Positions 35,461-48,800 are shown, counted from the stretch's first letter. The stretch: DNA of 64,000 nt from Apium graveolens (GCF_009905375.1 NW_027417518.1:109646-173645), one strand, 5' to 3'. Notes: generated from the sequence alone by a model not told the origin. A program made the numbers and translations.

Positions 35461-36212
35461 ATTATTTTAATATTTGAATCTAACGGTACTAATCATTGAT
35501 TAAAAAGATCCGACTGTCATAAAATTCTCTGTGACACCTATTTGAGCAGGTGCCTTATTCTCCACCCGTAACAATTCTTTCAATGGACGGATTTTTTTGT
35601 ACCCTCTTTCGTCGTCACTGTCAACGACATCAGTGAACACATTCAAAGCTTTAACGCCCTCTTTTACAACAACATCAGTTCCGATACCTGGCATAATTAA
35701 TTGTTATTAATTGTATTTTAATTACAATTAGGAGAAAATAGCTAGAAAGTGTTCCTTCAAATTCCAGCTGTCCAATTTATAATTTGATCAATTTCATTTT
35801 TTCTAATTTTAATACAGCTTTTTGGTACTGGGATAAGATTATATAATCCAATGTTAAACGTTATACCGCTACGCTCGCTAGCAATTGTAGTGAAACATTA
35901 TATGGGATCTGTGCTTCACTTTTGCCAAAACTGTGGACCATGTTTACGTCCTTTGCAGATGTTTAGTATTATTCTTTTTCTGGGAACCTATCCATAATTA
36001 GCTTTTGTTACAGATCAAATAACAATAATTAAAAAAACAACAATTTAAAGAACATACCGATGTAGTGTTTTCAAATGCGAAGTATATTGGGAGCAAAAAA
36101 TAGAATATAGATATTACTTATATAATACTGTAACCCAACACCTCTTGGTTTAGCCTTTTTGTGGGTTTAAATCTTGTCAAAAATAAGGGGTGTGTTTGTC
36201 TATTTATGTTTA

Positions 36213-36698
36213 AGAAGGGTGTATTCAATCAAGATTTTGAAATATTTATTTGGATTTTTGAAATCAAGGGGCATTCAATTAAGATTTTAAAAAATCTATT
36301 AAAATCTTATGGTATTTAATAGAGATTAGAAAATCTTTTAAAATTTGATTGTATTCAATTTAGATTTTAAAAAATCTACCAAAATTTGACGACATTATTC
36401 AATTTGAATTTTTAAAAGTCCATCAAAATCAGATGGTATTCAAAAGTCTGTGGATTTTATTATTTGAAAACCTTGTGGAGTTTGATGGATTTACTAGTTC
36501 ATTTTTAATCTTTTGAAATCTCTTTAAAATACATGAGATTTTGAAGGATTTCTCGAAATTTCACAAAACCAGCTAGAGTCTACAAAAGTTTTTTATCAAC
36601 TCCCTCAAAACCCACAAACAATTAAAATCAACGAAAAATCTTTTAAAAACCATGGATTATTATTGATCCTTTAAAATGTGAAATAAATACACCCCTCC
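36213..36698. mobile_element. MITE-like element, unit 2
   Basis: Same inverted ends as 12323-12804; left end reads AGAAGGGTGTATTCA. Confidence 0.65.
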
Positions 36699-37614
36699 AA
36701 GTAACAAAAAAAAAGTAAACATGATAGAAGTCTATCTACCTCCATCAACCCTGAGCTTAATTGAAAAATCTTGAGCAGTAGTGCTTAAGTGACAAAACAG
36801 AAATGAATTGAACTCAGATGAACTTTTAATCAAACAAAGTTTTAAGATACCGAATAATGATGTGTAACTTTACCGAACTAATATTCTTGTCTAAACTCGA
36901 GTTTGGTATATTCGAAATGAACACAAATCATTTATCACATCAGCCACGTACTCCAAGACCACATACATAAAGTAATTTATTTATGTATCACAATAATTAA
37001 ATATTAAGTAAACTACTCTTAAAAAATCTCAAGATATTTGAAAAGGCTTGAATTTGTTAAAGTGTTATATTCAACTGTTTCTGCACCCGTAGAGTGCACA
37101 AATTGAGCACATAACAAATTTTAAAGAAGAGGATGGGAGGGCTCAACCACCTTGGATATCATAATTTAAAATCAAGATCTCTCTAAATCTTGGGGTATTA
37201 CGACAACTCCTTGATTGATTCAAATATTATTCAACAAAAAAATGTTATAAAACAAAACATTCAAGATGCCTCATAGTATGCATTATATATATATGTCCAG
37301 GAAAGCTAAGTCCACATTTATATCCACATAGATATATTCTAGAAAGTGAAATGCATCTAAGCAAGGGGAAAGAGGGTTACATCATCGAAAAAGGCTTACA
37401 ATTTAAATTCTCCTCTTTTCGTAGCATATCTGAATTCATTGAGTTTGTGGATGATAAATCTATTACGTCAGCAAGCTCATTCACAAGCTTTGGCGCACCT
37501 TCTATGGAAGTATAAGCACGGTTCTTCTTCATTCTAAACTAAATCCATAGCACCTCTTGAGATAGAATCAAATTTTATTGGAATCGTGAATGGTGTGTGA
37601 TATGGATAAAAATA

Positions 37615-39606
37615 CATCCTAAAGACACATTAATATTGCATTAATTACACTTGGGCTTCTTGTCCGAAAAGTCCAACACAGGCATGTCTGGTCCAAGCTT
37701 CGTAGCAGGCATGTCTGGTTTAAGCTTCGTAACAGTCCTACAGCGGCCCAAGCAACCAAGGCCCACCAGCGAAGGTCATCCAAGTCCACGAACACGAGTT
37801 GTTCACGGACTAGGCCCAATACGGCTGGAAGAGCAGAGACATGTGTTCTAAACGGACTCAAAGTCCTACATAGAAGGTTCTGGATCCCCTTCCCCAAGAG
37901 GACTCCTATTCACCATCTAAGTTGGAGACTTGTCCACCAAGTCTCCCAACAGAATTCTAACCCTAGACTCACCACTATATAAATGGCTCTACCCCTCAAT
38001 CTAGAACTACGTTTTTGGCTTGATTCTCTACAACACAGAGATACGTAGGCATCTTGCTAGGACCGATAGTCCCGAACGAAAGAGCAGCCATTAAAGCTCG
38101 AAGCTCACCAACCCTAGCATTAAATACTAAAGTACTCAGGTTTTTATTCCATAACATTTGGCGCCGTCTGTGGGAAGACTACAACAACCAAGGTGAATAC
38201 ACGGTGAAGAAACAATGGTGGAACAGACACTCCTGTTCCACAACGAACAGTCGCATCAGCAGTGGAAGTACCACCTCACTCAACTTATGCCTCCTCACAA
38301 GGTGGAACCCTGGTAGGGGCAACTGAGGCTCAGCCACAAGGGTCGAATCCCCCGGCTCCTCCAGGGGTGAATCCCCAATTGCAATTGGTACATACACCTG
38401 TGAGCTCTCAGCCCGTTGGGTATGAGTACTCGATGATCGTGACCACTAACCCCCCTTACGGGATGCCTCTATACCCTGAAGTTGAAGGGAGTGGACACTC
38501 TGATAGGGGTGAAGTACAAGGGCGGATACCCTAATACATACGTGGCTGGGCTCCTATTCCGGAGGATCAAGAATTCTCAAGACCTTATACTAAAAAAGAA
38601 TCTGAATTATCTGATGATGATGTTGCTCTAAGAAGGAGACGTGCTGGTAAAGAACCAATGGCTGATACTAAACAACACTCCAGGAGCACTCAAGGGATGA
38701 TCCCCCAAGATGTTCAAGAGAGGATCAGGGCACATGAAGCTGAGATCCAAAGGTTGAAGTGTGACCTAGAGGCACAACTGACTCCAAGACCCCCACTTGC
38801 TCCAAGATGAAGAGGTCCTCCCCCAATCATAGATCTGGATGGTCCAATACCAAGAAGGGCAGTTGCCCCAAGGGCTGATCCAAGTGATCTTATACACCTG
38901 GGAGATCCCAATGATCCAAACCCACCATTCACTGATGAGATAATGAACACTCACATTTCTAGGAAGTTCAAGATGCCCACCATCAAAGCATACGATGGTA
39001 CTGGCAACCCTGCTAACCATGTTAGGACATTCTCTAATGCCCTGCTGCTACAGCCCATGAATGACGCTATTAAGTGTCAGGCCTTCCCTCAAACCCTGTC
39101 GGGTATGGCTCAAAGGTGGTATAGTCGTCTGCCTCCGAACTCTATTGGGTCCTTTAACGACTTGAGCCAAGCTTTTATCAAGCAATTCATAAGTGGCAGA
39201 GTGTACGAGAAGAGTTCAGCCTCTCTCATGGGCATAATCCAAGGAGTAAAGGAGTCCTTGAGAGAGTATCTGAATCGGTTTCTGAAAGAGGCTTTGAAGC
39301 TCCCTGATCTTGATGATAAGGTAGCTATGATAGCCCTATAGCAAGGGACTAGTGATGAGTTCTTTAAGATGTCCCTGGCTAAATTCCCTCCCGAGAGTAT
39401 GTTGCAGCTCCAAGATAGAGCCGGAAAGTATATCAAGATGGAGGAGAGTATGAAGAAGACAGCTGTGAATAACGAACCTACTGGAGACAAGAAGAGGAAG
39501 ACGGATCAGGAGTATGACACTAAGGACAAGTACCCATGAATTAGCAAAAGCTCTAACTCCTCATCTTCTAAGAAGAATCAGCAACCAAGGTTTGCAGGGT
39601 ATGCGA
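37615..39606 (+). mobile_element. Gypsy-1 LTR-gag fragment, unit 2
   Basis: LTR about 37615-38156 (TG start mutated to CA), primer binding site TGGCGCCGTCTGTGGGAA at 38159, gag to about 39606, then an abrupt join to CACTA-L interior sequence. Protease, RT and everything up to the CACTA-L left end are missing relative to unit 1. Confidence 0.85.
38192..39538 (+). pseudogene. Gypsy-1 gag, unit 2
   Basis: Fragmented by stops. The N-terminal frame includes VPPHSTYASSQGGTLVGATE. The core runs from about 38943 (FKMPTIKAYDGTGNPANHV) with QAFPQTLSGMAQRWY, a stop at 39339 (CAG to TAG compared with unit 3) and a final stop TGA at 39537-39539, shared with unit 3. Confidence 0.82.
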
Positions 39607-39706
39607 GGTACTCTAATAACATAAACAACATATTAATAAATATTAAATTATTTATTAAATTTTTAAAAAAACACTGGGGTACTCTAATAACATAAACAAC
39701 ATATTA
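39607..39706. repeat. Deletion junction with 29-bp direct repeat, unit 2
   Basis: A 29-base segment starting GGTACTCTAATAAC occurs at 39607-39635 and again at 39678-39706. In unit 1 it occurs once (near 20260). The first copy is fused directly to gag sequence. Unit 3 has the identical arrangement at 60081-60109 and 60152-60180. Confidence 0.88.
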
Positions 39707-40670
39707 AGAATTATTTTAGTCACCGGTCAAATTTATTTTAAATGATATAAATAAATGTTTAGTACGAGAACACAATATATACATTAAAAACTAATTAACA
39801 CATAGTAATATGCGTGTAAAAATTATATCAAAAATATATTCTATTGTTCAAATATTTGTGGGAGATACATGATTTAAGATTTGTATTCAGAGGTTAGGCT
39901 GTTAATTGAAAGGATTACTAATTTTGTGATTTTCCAAGTTTAATTTTAACGATCCAACTATACGGATGTCAACTTTGTTAGTTTTGAAGGGTTCATGAAA
40001 AAATTTTAACGTTCCAACTATACGGATTTTAGTTTTAATGACGGTAATTATATATCAAGTAAGTCAAAAACGGTTTAGATAGAGGCACTACTAGAATTCT
40101 GATAAAAGATATCGGTAGTTGGACATCCATTGTTTAGAAGACCAATGTTAAAAGCATATATCAATATCGATATAATTTAAAGTGATGTTAAAGCTCACAT
40201 CACACCCTCAGTCGATCGACTCTTGCTTTTAGCATATTATAAATATACAGATATGAATTTATAATAGTAAGTAATAAATAAAGTACATATAAGATTAAGT
40301 CGAATGCATAATAATAGTCCATCTATAATATTGGACCAAAATAAAAAATATATACTTCAATGCATATACTATGTCTTATAAATGCATAAATGGATAGTTG
40401 GTACTATATTTAACACTAAAGACATTTATAGTTATCCTCACCACATTATTATATAATTATAAATGATATATATATATAGGTTATGCCCAAATATGGATAT
40501 AGGCTATAAACAGACCCATTACAATAATTAATAATAATATTGGGCTTAATAAACATGCTCAAGAATATAGAAGAGCTCTCCTAATTTGTATATGGATCGG
40601 GACCATGTAGCGCATATTGACCAAGACTTTGCAAAATGACATGTGAGAATATATAAAGAAGGATAGTCAT
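39707..40670. other. CACTA-L interior in unit 2, no gene
   Basis: AT-rich, collinear with 20285-21240 in unit 1. Includes the CACTACTAG sequence at 40086. Confidence 0.5.
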
Positions 40671-41190
40671 GTTCACCTATTACTAGGAGGTGAGACCTCC
40701 CCATCTCTTACTATGAGGTGAGTCGTGACTGCCTCTCCAACAGGATGGGGGGCATGTCCACCTCTTACTAGGAGGTGAGTCCTGCCCTTCTCTTAAAAGA
40801 AAGTTAGTCCTGCCCTCCTCTTACTAGGAGATGAGTCTTATCCGCCTCTCCAGCAGTAAGGAGGTCATGTCCACCTCTCAACACGACTGGAGTCCTGTCC
40901 ACCTCTCAATCGGGAAGAGAGTCTTGTCCACCTCTCAACAAGATAGGGATCAAGTCCACCTCTCAACAGGAGGGGAGTCCCGTCCTCATACTACTAAGAG
41001 GGGAGTTTTGTCCTCATACTACTAAGAGAGGAATCCTGTCCTTACACTACTAAGAGGGGAGTCATCTCCTCATATCATGCATGACTCCATATTACTAGGA
41101 GGGGTGGCCTATAACAATATTAGTATGAGGGGTAGCATGTCCCCATATTATCAAGTGGTGAGTCCTGCACCCATATTAACAAGGAGTAAT
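40671..41190. repeat. GA/CT-rich minisatellite, unit 2
   Basis: Same motifs as 21241-21800, one GATAGAGATCAAGTCCACCT unit fewer. Confidence 0.85.
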
Positions 41191-41479
41191 TTCTCCATAT
41201 TTCGGAGAGGCTCTAACATATCAGTTGGAGGACAAACTCACATTCAAGCTAGACAGAAGATATAATTACAACATCTTATGACTACATGATCTCATAGGGG
41301 ACACCTCATAGGGTCTTTATATCACACTTGGAAGGACCTCTTCGAGGTCAACATTCACAATATATTTCTGAGATCGCATAACATGAAAAAAATCTCTATT
41401 ATAATACAAAAATTGAAGGCATCCAAGGCTAGTCCTAAAAGGAGATATTTCACTATTAACTTATTCTCTATTTGACTTG

Positions 41480-41690
41480 AAGACCCATGACCAGGCCTCA
41501 AGGGGTCGAATGGGAGGAAGGATCGCTATGCGTGGCTAGGTCTCCTTCGATCTCACGTACTCTCTCTACAACCACATCGCATGACCAGACTCTAATGGGT
41601 CGCATGCGAGGCCCTGTTCTCCATAAGGCCACATCGCATGACCAGACTCCAAGGGGTCGCATGCAAGGCCTACAGGTATTCTCCTGTCTC
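41480..41690. repeat. CATGACCAG...GGGTCG direct repeats, unit 2
   Basis: Three imperfect copies of CATGACCAGnCTCnAnGGGTCG begin near 41488, 41579 and 41638; the last two are preceded by CACATCG. Also in unit 3 (61950-62150), absent from unit 1. Confidence 0.7.
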
Positions 41691-41794
41691 ACCAACAAGA
41701 TATATTTTCCTAATTACTTCAATTACTATTAGTGATAATTACTTCAAGATTTATTATTATAATATAGTTTAAGTATTTTCTACCTATAGGTAAA

Positions 41795-42350
41795 CCTCGA
41801 TAAATTAATACACTCGGGACTACAAAAAATTATTAATTACTCAAAATATTAATTAATAAATCAATTAATAATCTTATTAATTTATCGATATACATCATTT
41901 TTAATTTCTTTTAAACATATTTTTACAAATATATATGCCGAAAATGTTATTGATTATCGTGATGCCAATGAATACCGAAAATGTTATTGATTATTATGGA
42001 GAAAATAGAACAAATAATTAATACTATTATAAAAAATGGAAAGAAGATGAAAAGGAAGATTATGACATTATTGTAGTCATTCTAAATGATGTCCTTAAAA
42101 TAATAATATTGCTTACTTTTGTGTAGGTCGAAATAAATTTCATAAAAAAGTAAGTTTACATTATAGTCTTATTTTAAAAATATAATTTAGAAAAAATATA
42201 TAATTTTAATATAAGATGAAACTATTAATTTATATATTATACGAGACTTATGTAATTTAATAAACAATATTAAATTATTAAATAAGTGAATAATTAATTT
42301 ATATTAAATGATCTGAGTCGGGATTATTAAAAATTATTATTTAATCAAGG
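41795..42350. mobile_element. Candidate MITE, unit 2 (~556 bp)
   Basis: The left edge CCTCGATAAATTAATA and the inverted right edge CCTTGATTAAATAATA match at 13 of 16 positions. Very AT-rich interior with no ORF, plus an internal hairpin (GATAAATTAATA near 41800 against TATTAATTTATC near 41876). No clear target duplication. Equivalent in unit 3 at 62261-62815. Confidence 0.4.
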
Positions 42351-42399
42351 CTATTTATTTATTGAGTAATATTTTATGGAAGTTTAACTATATTGGACT

Positions 42400-42634
42400 C
42401 AGTCACGGAAAACTTTTGGGCTAGGGCGGGCAAACTTTTGGGCTAATGCCACCCAAATTTTCATACAACCGCACTCAATCAACTCTCTCCGACTCAAACA
42501 CCCTAACTCAATCGTCTCTCACTTTTCGCACTTCCACTCTCCCTCGCTCTCTACTCTCTCTTTCTGGCTAATCTCTCCGGCTAATCTCTCTTAGTACCAC
42601 CCTCACTTTCTTTTGACACCACTTTCAATCTGTG
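42400..42634 (+). promoter_or_regulatory. Host-gene-like promoter end and 5' leader with leader intron donor, unit 2
   Basis: A pyrimidine-rich segment (repeated CTCTCTC, TCTCTCCGGCTAATC) without ATG leads to CTGTG/GTAAGT at 42634, which looks like a plant 5' untranslated exon followed by a long leader intron. It lies about 0.75 kb upstream of the first coatomer-like coding exon, so it is probably the captured 5' end of that gene. This is inference from composition and position. Confidence 0.5.
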
Positions 42635-43407
42635 GTAAGTAATTGGGATTTTGGATTTCTAATTAAGGCTTAATTGAAGTTAGGAAGTTAGGGCTCAATT
42701 GATTTGTTTATGTTTATTTCACCTTAAACCTCCTATAATCTTTTTTTATATATAATTTTAGGTATTCTAATAATTAGGGCTTTGCATTTCAAGGCTATGA
42801 TTTAAGATGATTTCAAATTCAGGGCTTCGTTTTGATGTTTATGTTCTTAATGTTTATTGTTCCTAGTCCTGAGATGTGTCCAAAAGTATTGTTCATTTAT
42901 AGTGTTGATCTGTTTGGCATTATTGAATTAAGAAAATGTATCATGTGTCAGATTTTAGTTTTTGAATGTGGTATTATGGACAGAAAATAGGGTGGGTAGG
43001 TGTTGAATTTAGCTGTGCTTCAAGCAGAGATTGATTATAATTATAAAGTTGTTAACTTGTTTAAAGGTGAACAACTAACTCCTCGTAATATTTCTTTTAT
43101 ATTTTTAACGGTAGGGTAATAATTCTTATCCGAGTAGTAAATAAATATAACTGAATAAAGTCTATAACTCGAGTCCAAGTTTTTTCTTATCCAACTGATT
43201 TGAGCCTATGTACCTGGTTAAGGTCAAACTCGAGTTGTTTGGAAATGTTATAAATCTGGAGTTTATCTCTCATTTGAAACTAGGTTGGGTATTTAGAAGC
43301 TGAGATGAATAGGGGTGGAAATACGTCAATTTGTTCTGTCAATATACAATATGATGATATATCCAGATTTTATGATTGAGAGAGCAAATATTTAAAATAA
43401 AGGTCAT

Positions 43408-43998
43408 CCTCTCCTGCTTCCATAATCCGACGTTCTTTGTGCAGGGAAATACTGAGTTTATACTCGAGAATTGTGTTAATTTGGAACTACAAGTACCAAG
43501 TAAGTTGATATTTTTATGTTTTAATCAGTTGTGTCTCTGTTTTATATTTTACAATACAAACATATATTTGAACTGCCTGCTTAATTTATCTTTAGTATTA
43601 TAGAAATATGGAGAAGTCCTTTAAATTTGCTGAAACGCGAGGTACATTTCCATCACCCCTTGTATCTTGATGATTTAAATTTATTATCCTGTAAGTTTTG
43701 TACTAGTTTATGATGGATTACAAGACCAACTATGATTTTATATGATTGTTTGCATTTAGATGTGCAAACGGTATACCTGAAAAATATTGGTTTATAGTTG
43801 GAGCCAAGAACAAAATGATTGGTATATACAACTACAACACAAAGGATAAGATAAAAGAATTTGAAGCACACACAGACTACATCAAGTCATTGGATCTGCA
43901 TCCAAGCCTTCCATATGTTTTGTCAGCGTCTGATGACAAGCTCATCAAGCTCCGGGACTAGGAGAAAGGCTGAGAATGCACTCAATTTTTTTGGCAAG
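43408..43998 (+). pseudogene. Coatomer subunit beta-prime (COPB2) WD40 fragment, unit 2 (best kept)
   Basis: Exon a (to 43499), exon b (43596-43641) and exon c (43760-43998) carry the N-terminal WD40 repeats. Exon c reads YWFIVGAKNKMIGIYNYNT, DKIKEFEAHTDYIKSLDLHP and SLPYVLSASDDKLIKL without interruption. In the WDWEKGW segment of the family, three tryptophan codons have become CGG, TAG and TGA, and CTQFFGK follows. Exon a needs a frameshift to join its upstream part. Intron donors GTAAGT and GTACAT are kept. The product would be a WD40 piece of the COPI coat, but the stops mean it is dead. Confidence 0.88.
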
Positions 43999-44129
43999 AT
44001 AAAATATATATATTTACACTTATTATTTTTCTGGATGATTGACTTGTATATTTTTTAATTTACTGCTAGGTTTTTCTTGCCAACACAAGAGACTCATTAT
44101 TTTTTCTGTTATTGGATTCATTTGTGTTT

Positions 44130-44398
44130 TCCTAAACAACTCCTTAGCGGGCCCTGTATTACGATCCGATAATATTAGAGGGTCCTCCTTTTTACAAGGG
44201 CATTATTATGTATTCCACCGTAAATTAAAGTATTTTGCAAATTTGCATGAAGATTCTATTCGTGAGATACTTCATTCGTTGGAATATTCTTCTTTGGTGC
44301 AGGTTTACTCAGTTTAAGAAGCCGCTTCCAGTAACTTGAAGTGCTTTGAATAGAGGAATTTGGTCCAGAATGGGCAAATAAGCATATTGTTCCGCAGG
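44130..44398 (+). pseudogene. Unidentified exon-like segment downstream of the coatomer piece, unit 2
   Basis: Matches 22785-23058: LNNSLAGPVLRSDNIRG, GHYYVFHRKLKYFANL, ILHSLEYSSLVQVYS, then TAA and a continued frame with one more stop. Ends at the same CCGCAG/GTTTGT donor-like site. Confidence 0.5.
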
Positions 44399-45467
44399 TT
44401 TGTCTTGTGTATTTAAACTTCACTGCTTAGACCTTTTCATAAGATATTTTGCGAAACTTTATGATTTCCTTTAAATTAATTCAAGTCCATGAGGTTGGCC
44501 ATTATTTTTCCTATCACTATTGTGATGATTATTCTTATTGCTTACCTATTATTAAAAGTTTCTTCCCTGTAAAGTAACCATCTTTTTGTGTCAATGAAAT
44601 AAAAATATTAGGTTGCTAAAAAGATCCCATAAAGTTTACATAATTATTAGAAATAATGTTTCAATTGGTTACCCCTTACTTGTTTGATTCTTCTTTATTT
44701 ATCATCACTAGTACAAAAACTACCATACGCGTCACCTTATTTGTGTCTGTTGTAAATAAAACAAACATATAAAATATCTAATATGGCTATTTAAACCTAA
44801 CCTGACATATATGCGAGTTAATGATATGTTTTTGCGTCTGTCTTTCCACTCCGAGACACATAAGACAATGATATATGCCTGTTAATTATCATATATGTCT
44901 CTTTAACCAATATCAGTCGCTTAAAAAGTAAGTAAATTAAAAATTATGGAGTATTTCCTAATTTTCCTTCTTAAACCGCCGACCCCCAATTTAAACAACG
45001 TTACTTCAAACCTTCTGAATAACTTCATCCCTAATTATAGAAGTTGCAATTATGCCCATCTACCAGCCTCGATTCAGTCGTAATCTTCATCTTCATCTAC
45101 AAGTTGAAAGACCAATTCACCCATCTTCATTTTGCTAATCTCCGTATTGGTTAGATTTTGCAAGCCCTAATTTACCATCTACACCAATTCACATGTAACA
45201 ATTATTTGTGTATCTAGAGTTTAGTTGTATAGTACCTCTCTTAATGGGGCAACACATGAAATGACCTTATTTTCCGTGTTTATGTCTATAATTTCTATGT
45301 TTATATATATACCTCAATACATAGTATTGGTATATGTGTGTGTATATATGACATGAATAAATCTTAGTACAATAAAAATTGAGGAAATGAAAAGAAAATA
45401 TGGGGTAGTGTTTTAAATATCCTGTTGTAGTCTAACAGTTGCTTTAAAGAGTTTACAACCTTAGAGT

Positions 45468-45778
45468 TGTTGATTTAATTAATCTAAACTAGTAGTTATT
45501 ATTATTATTATTTAGGAGAAGTAATTTGTTTGAACTAGTCTGCACGTAGTTGAGAAAGTGTAGGAGAGTCGTGGAAAATAAACGTTAGGATAGTAGAGAT
45601 GTTTTAGGAAGTTAAGCACTATTTTCTAGCCATCAGTTAGCATGCATGTTTTCTATTTATATTTGTATCTATCTCATTTGCAGAAATATGAACACATGTT
45701 CTACAACGACTTTTGTTTTACACATTTCATATATACAAACACCTATATCTATATCTATTTTATTGGAGTAATTCTACA
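45468..45778 (+). repeat. Copia-3 5' LTR
   Basis: 311 bp, begins TGTTGATTTAATTAATC, with a (TTA)n run near 45498. Confidence 0.93.
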
Positions 45779-45839
45779 ATCTGGTATCAGAGCGAGGTGA
45801 TTACGGTGAATGCCAAAATATATGCCTAAGTCCAACTCG

Positions 45840-48800
45840 ATGGAAAACAACAAAACAAAAGATGGAGCAATTGGGTTGACATATCCTATATTAACCAGGA
45901 GTAATTATGCAGCATGGGCAATCAAGATGAGGGTCTATATGCAAGCCCATGGAGTGTAGAACGCGATAGAAAAGGATGTTCCCAAGGCGATAGTTGATGA
46001 TCGCACAGACAAGATTGCATTGGAAGCCATTTATCAAGGCATTACTGAGGATATCTTGCTGTCAGTTGCTGAGAAAAAGACTGCGAAGGCTGCATGGGAG
46101 GCTGTTAAAACTATGTGTTTGGCAGCCGATCGCGTGAAGACAACAAAGATTCAAACTCTCAAGGCTGAGTTTGATGCGCCGAGTATCAAAGAGACAGAAC
46201 CACTTGACGATTTCTGTATGAAACTCAATGGTTTGGTGATAAATATAAGGGCTCTTGGTAAAGAGATGAATGAAGGTTATATCGTTAAAAAATTGCTTCG
46301 TGCCGTTCCTACCAAGTTTCTACAAATAGCCGCCACAATCGAACAATTTGGGAACGTGGATTCGATGACTGTTGAAGAGACAGTAGGCTCGTTGAGGGCG
46401 CATGAAGAGCGTCTAAAGGGGTCAGTAGAACCGAGTGGAGGACAACTGTTGATGACTGAGGAGGAGTGGTCAAAAAAAGAGAAAGATGATAGTAAACTAT
46501 TGCTGACTCGAGAAGAGTAGCTCAAATGATCAGGTAAGGGAGAAGGCTCAGCTGGATCAAAGTTCCGTATGGATTATGGACGTGGTGGTCGTGACAAAGG
46601 AAAGCTAAGGTGCTACAATTGTCAAGGCTTCGGCCATTATGCTGCAGATTATAAAAAACCAAAGCGAGGACAAGAGTCAAGAGAAGAAGTGAACATGGCT
46701 CAGATGCAAGACGATGAACCAGCGTTGCTAATGGTTGAAAAAACTGACGAGGGCCAACAGGTAATGCTGATTAACGAGGAACAGATAGTGCCAAAATTGA
46801 ACAAAGATACAAAGACATTGCAAGGGGAATCGAATCTTTGGTATCTAGACAATGGTGCTAGTAATCACATGATGGGACAACTATCCAAGTTCAAATAGAT
46901 AGACAAGAATGTGAATGGAAAAGTGAGGTTTGGCGATGGTTCTACAGTGGTAATCAAGGGGAAAGGTACCATTAGTTTCAAGTACAAAAATGGGGAGGAA
47001 AAACTTCTAAAAGATGTTTACTATATTCCTTCATTGTGCAACAACATCATCAGTTTGGGACAACTTGCGGAAAATGGGAACAAAGTCATAATGAATGGAG
47101 TGCACCTGTGGGTCTACGACACCCAAGAGAGATTGATTATGAAGGTAAGAAAATGTTTTAATCATTTATATAAGCTTATTATTGAGACTGGTAGTTCGAA
47201 ATGTATGTTGGCGAAAAGTGATGAAGTAGCTTGGCTTTGGCACGCTCATCTTGGGCATGTCAATTTCAATGCCATGAATCTTATGAGTGCAACTAACATG
47301 GTACAAGGCATGCCTGAAATAAAAGTGCAAACTAGTGTGTGCACTGGTTGTTTAATGTCAAAATAGAAGAGAACATCTTTTCCAGGTAGAGCAAATTTCA
47401 GTGCAAGCAAAGTGTTAGAACTCGTCCATGGTGATCTGTGTGGGCCGATTACTCCGGCAACAACTGGTGGCAATAAGTATATGTTCTTGCTCGTAGACGA
47501 TTACAACAGAGTTATGTGGGGATACTTACTGAAGAGCAAAGATGAGGCTTTTGAGGCCTTTAAGAAATTTTGAGCACAAGTCGAGAATGGAGATGAACGG
47601 AAGGTGAGAACACTTAGAACGGACAGGGGTGGCGAGTTCATGTCTAAACAGTTTATTGTATACTGTGAAGATGTGGGTATAACAAGACACTTTACTGCCC
47701 CATACTCGCCCCAACAAAATGGGGTAGTCGAAAGGCGAAATAGAATTGTTCTTGAAATGGCCCGGAGTTTTTTGAAGGAGAAACAACTTCCCTTGACGTT
47801 TTGGGGTGAAGCTATTCGACACACAATTTATGTGTTGAATCGTCTACCAACACGAGCTGTAACAGACATGACTCCATTTGAAGCATGGTCGGGAATTAAA
47901 CCAGATACCGGGCACATAAAGGTATTTGGTTGCTTGATGCATATGAAAATTCCCTCAGTGCATACGACAAAGTTAGATGATCGTAGTAAGATGGTGATTA
48001 ACCTTGGTAAGGAGCCTGAATCGAAAGCATATAGGTTATACGATCCAGAACAAGGAACAGTTCATGTCAGCCGCGATGTAGTCTTTGAGGAACACAAGGC
48101 ATGGCAGTGGGAGAGTAATGAAGGAATAGATGGAAGAAATCGAGATACGTTTGTGGTTTTTGGGGCAAATAGTGAAACTGAGGAAGATAACTCTAATGAC
48201 GCAGATGGTGAAGAAACATTCAATGATATGACTGGGGGGTCGAGTTTTTCTGAAACTGAGTCTGTGCACAACCCTTCTGTAACAGAGACTTTGGTGACAA
48301 CGAGTTCGTCTACTGCAATCTCTGCAGCATCTACAAGCACTGTAAGCTCAAGTGGGCCAAGAAGGTATCGTCCATTGAGTGACATTTATGATGACACACA
48401 AGAGATTGAGTTGGATGATAAAGAGGTCATGTTAGCAGGGCTGGAGGAACCTACAAACTATGCAATGGCTGCTACTGAACAAGACTAAAGAGAAGCCATG
48501 AGATGTGAGATTGAAGCTGTGGAAAAGAATAAAACCTGGCAGTTAACTGAGCTTCCACCCGGACACAAGGCCATCGGGTTAAAAAGGGTTTACAAAAGGA
48601 AGAGGGACACAAATGGAAACATTCTCAAGTATAAAGCATGTATTGTGGCGAAAGGGTACGTACATAAACAAGGTAGAGATTTCGAAGAGAACTTTGCTCC
48701 TGTGACACGTCTTGAGACTTTGAGAATTTTGTTTTGCATTAGCTGCGAGATACGGCTGGGAGGTCCTTCATTTGGATGTAAAGTCGGCATTCCTAAACGG

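Larger units (their letters stand above)
29740..37538 (-). pseudogene. Unidentified multi-exon host gene, unit 2 copy
   Basis: Minus-strand exons: i 37381-37538, iii truncated (about 35866-35950), iv-a 35538-35687 (150 bp), iv-b 34979-35128 (150 bp), v 29903-30004 (102 bp), vi about 29740-29790 with the terminal stop. Exon ii was lost in the deletion at about 36928. Exons iv-a, iv-b and v are open and keep matching phase-1 borders. Copia-2 (30018-34839) sits in the intron between iv-b and v, 13 bases upstream of the exon v acceptor. No 5' exons upstream of exon i; the gypsy fragment begins there. Confidence 0.62.
23116..44455. repeat. Tandem array unit 2 (~21.3 kb)
   Basis: Collinear with unit 1. 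Differences that can be read directly: it lacks Copia-1 (the empty site is near 23961), carries a gag-protease element at 24737 and Copia-2 at 30018, has a spacer deletion near 36928 that removes about 0.7 kb, and shares with unit 3 the gypsy/CACTA-L deletion at 39607. It contains a 2-kb block (about 41327-43352) missing from unit 1. Confidence 0.93.

Noticed and set aside
47604..48488. 294-residue open frame as an independent gene
   Set aside because: It is the integrase-to-linker part of Copia-3, flanked by stops in the same polyprotein.
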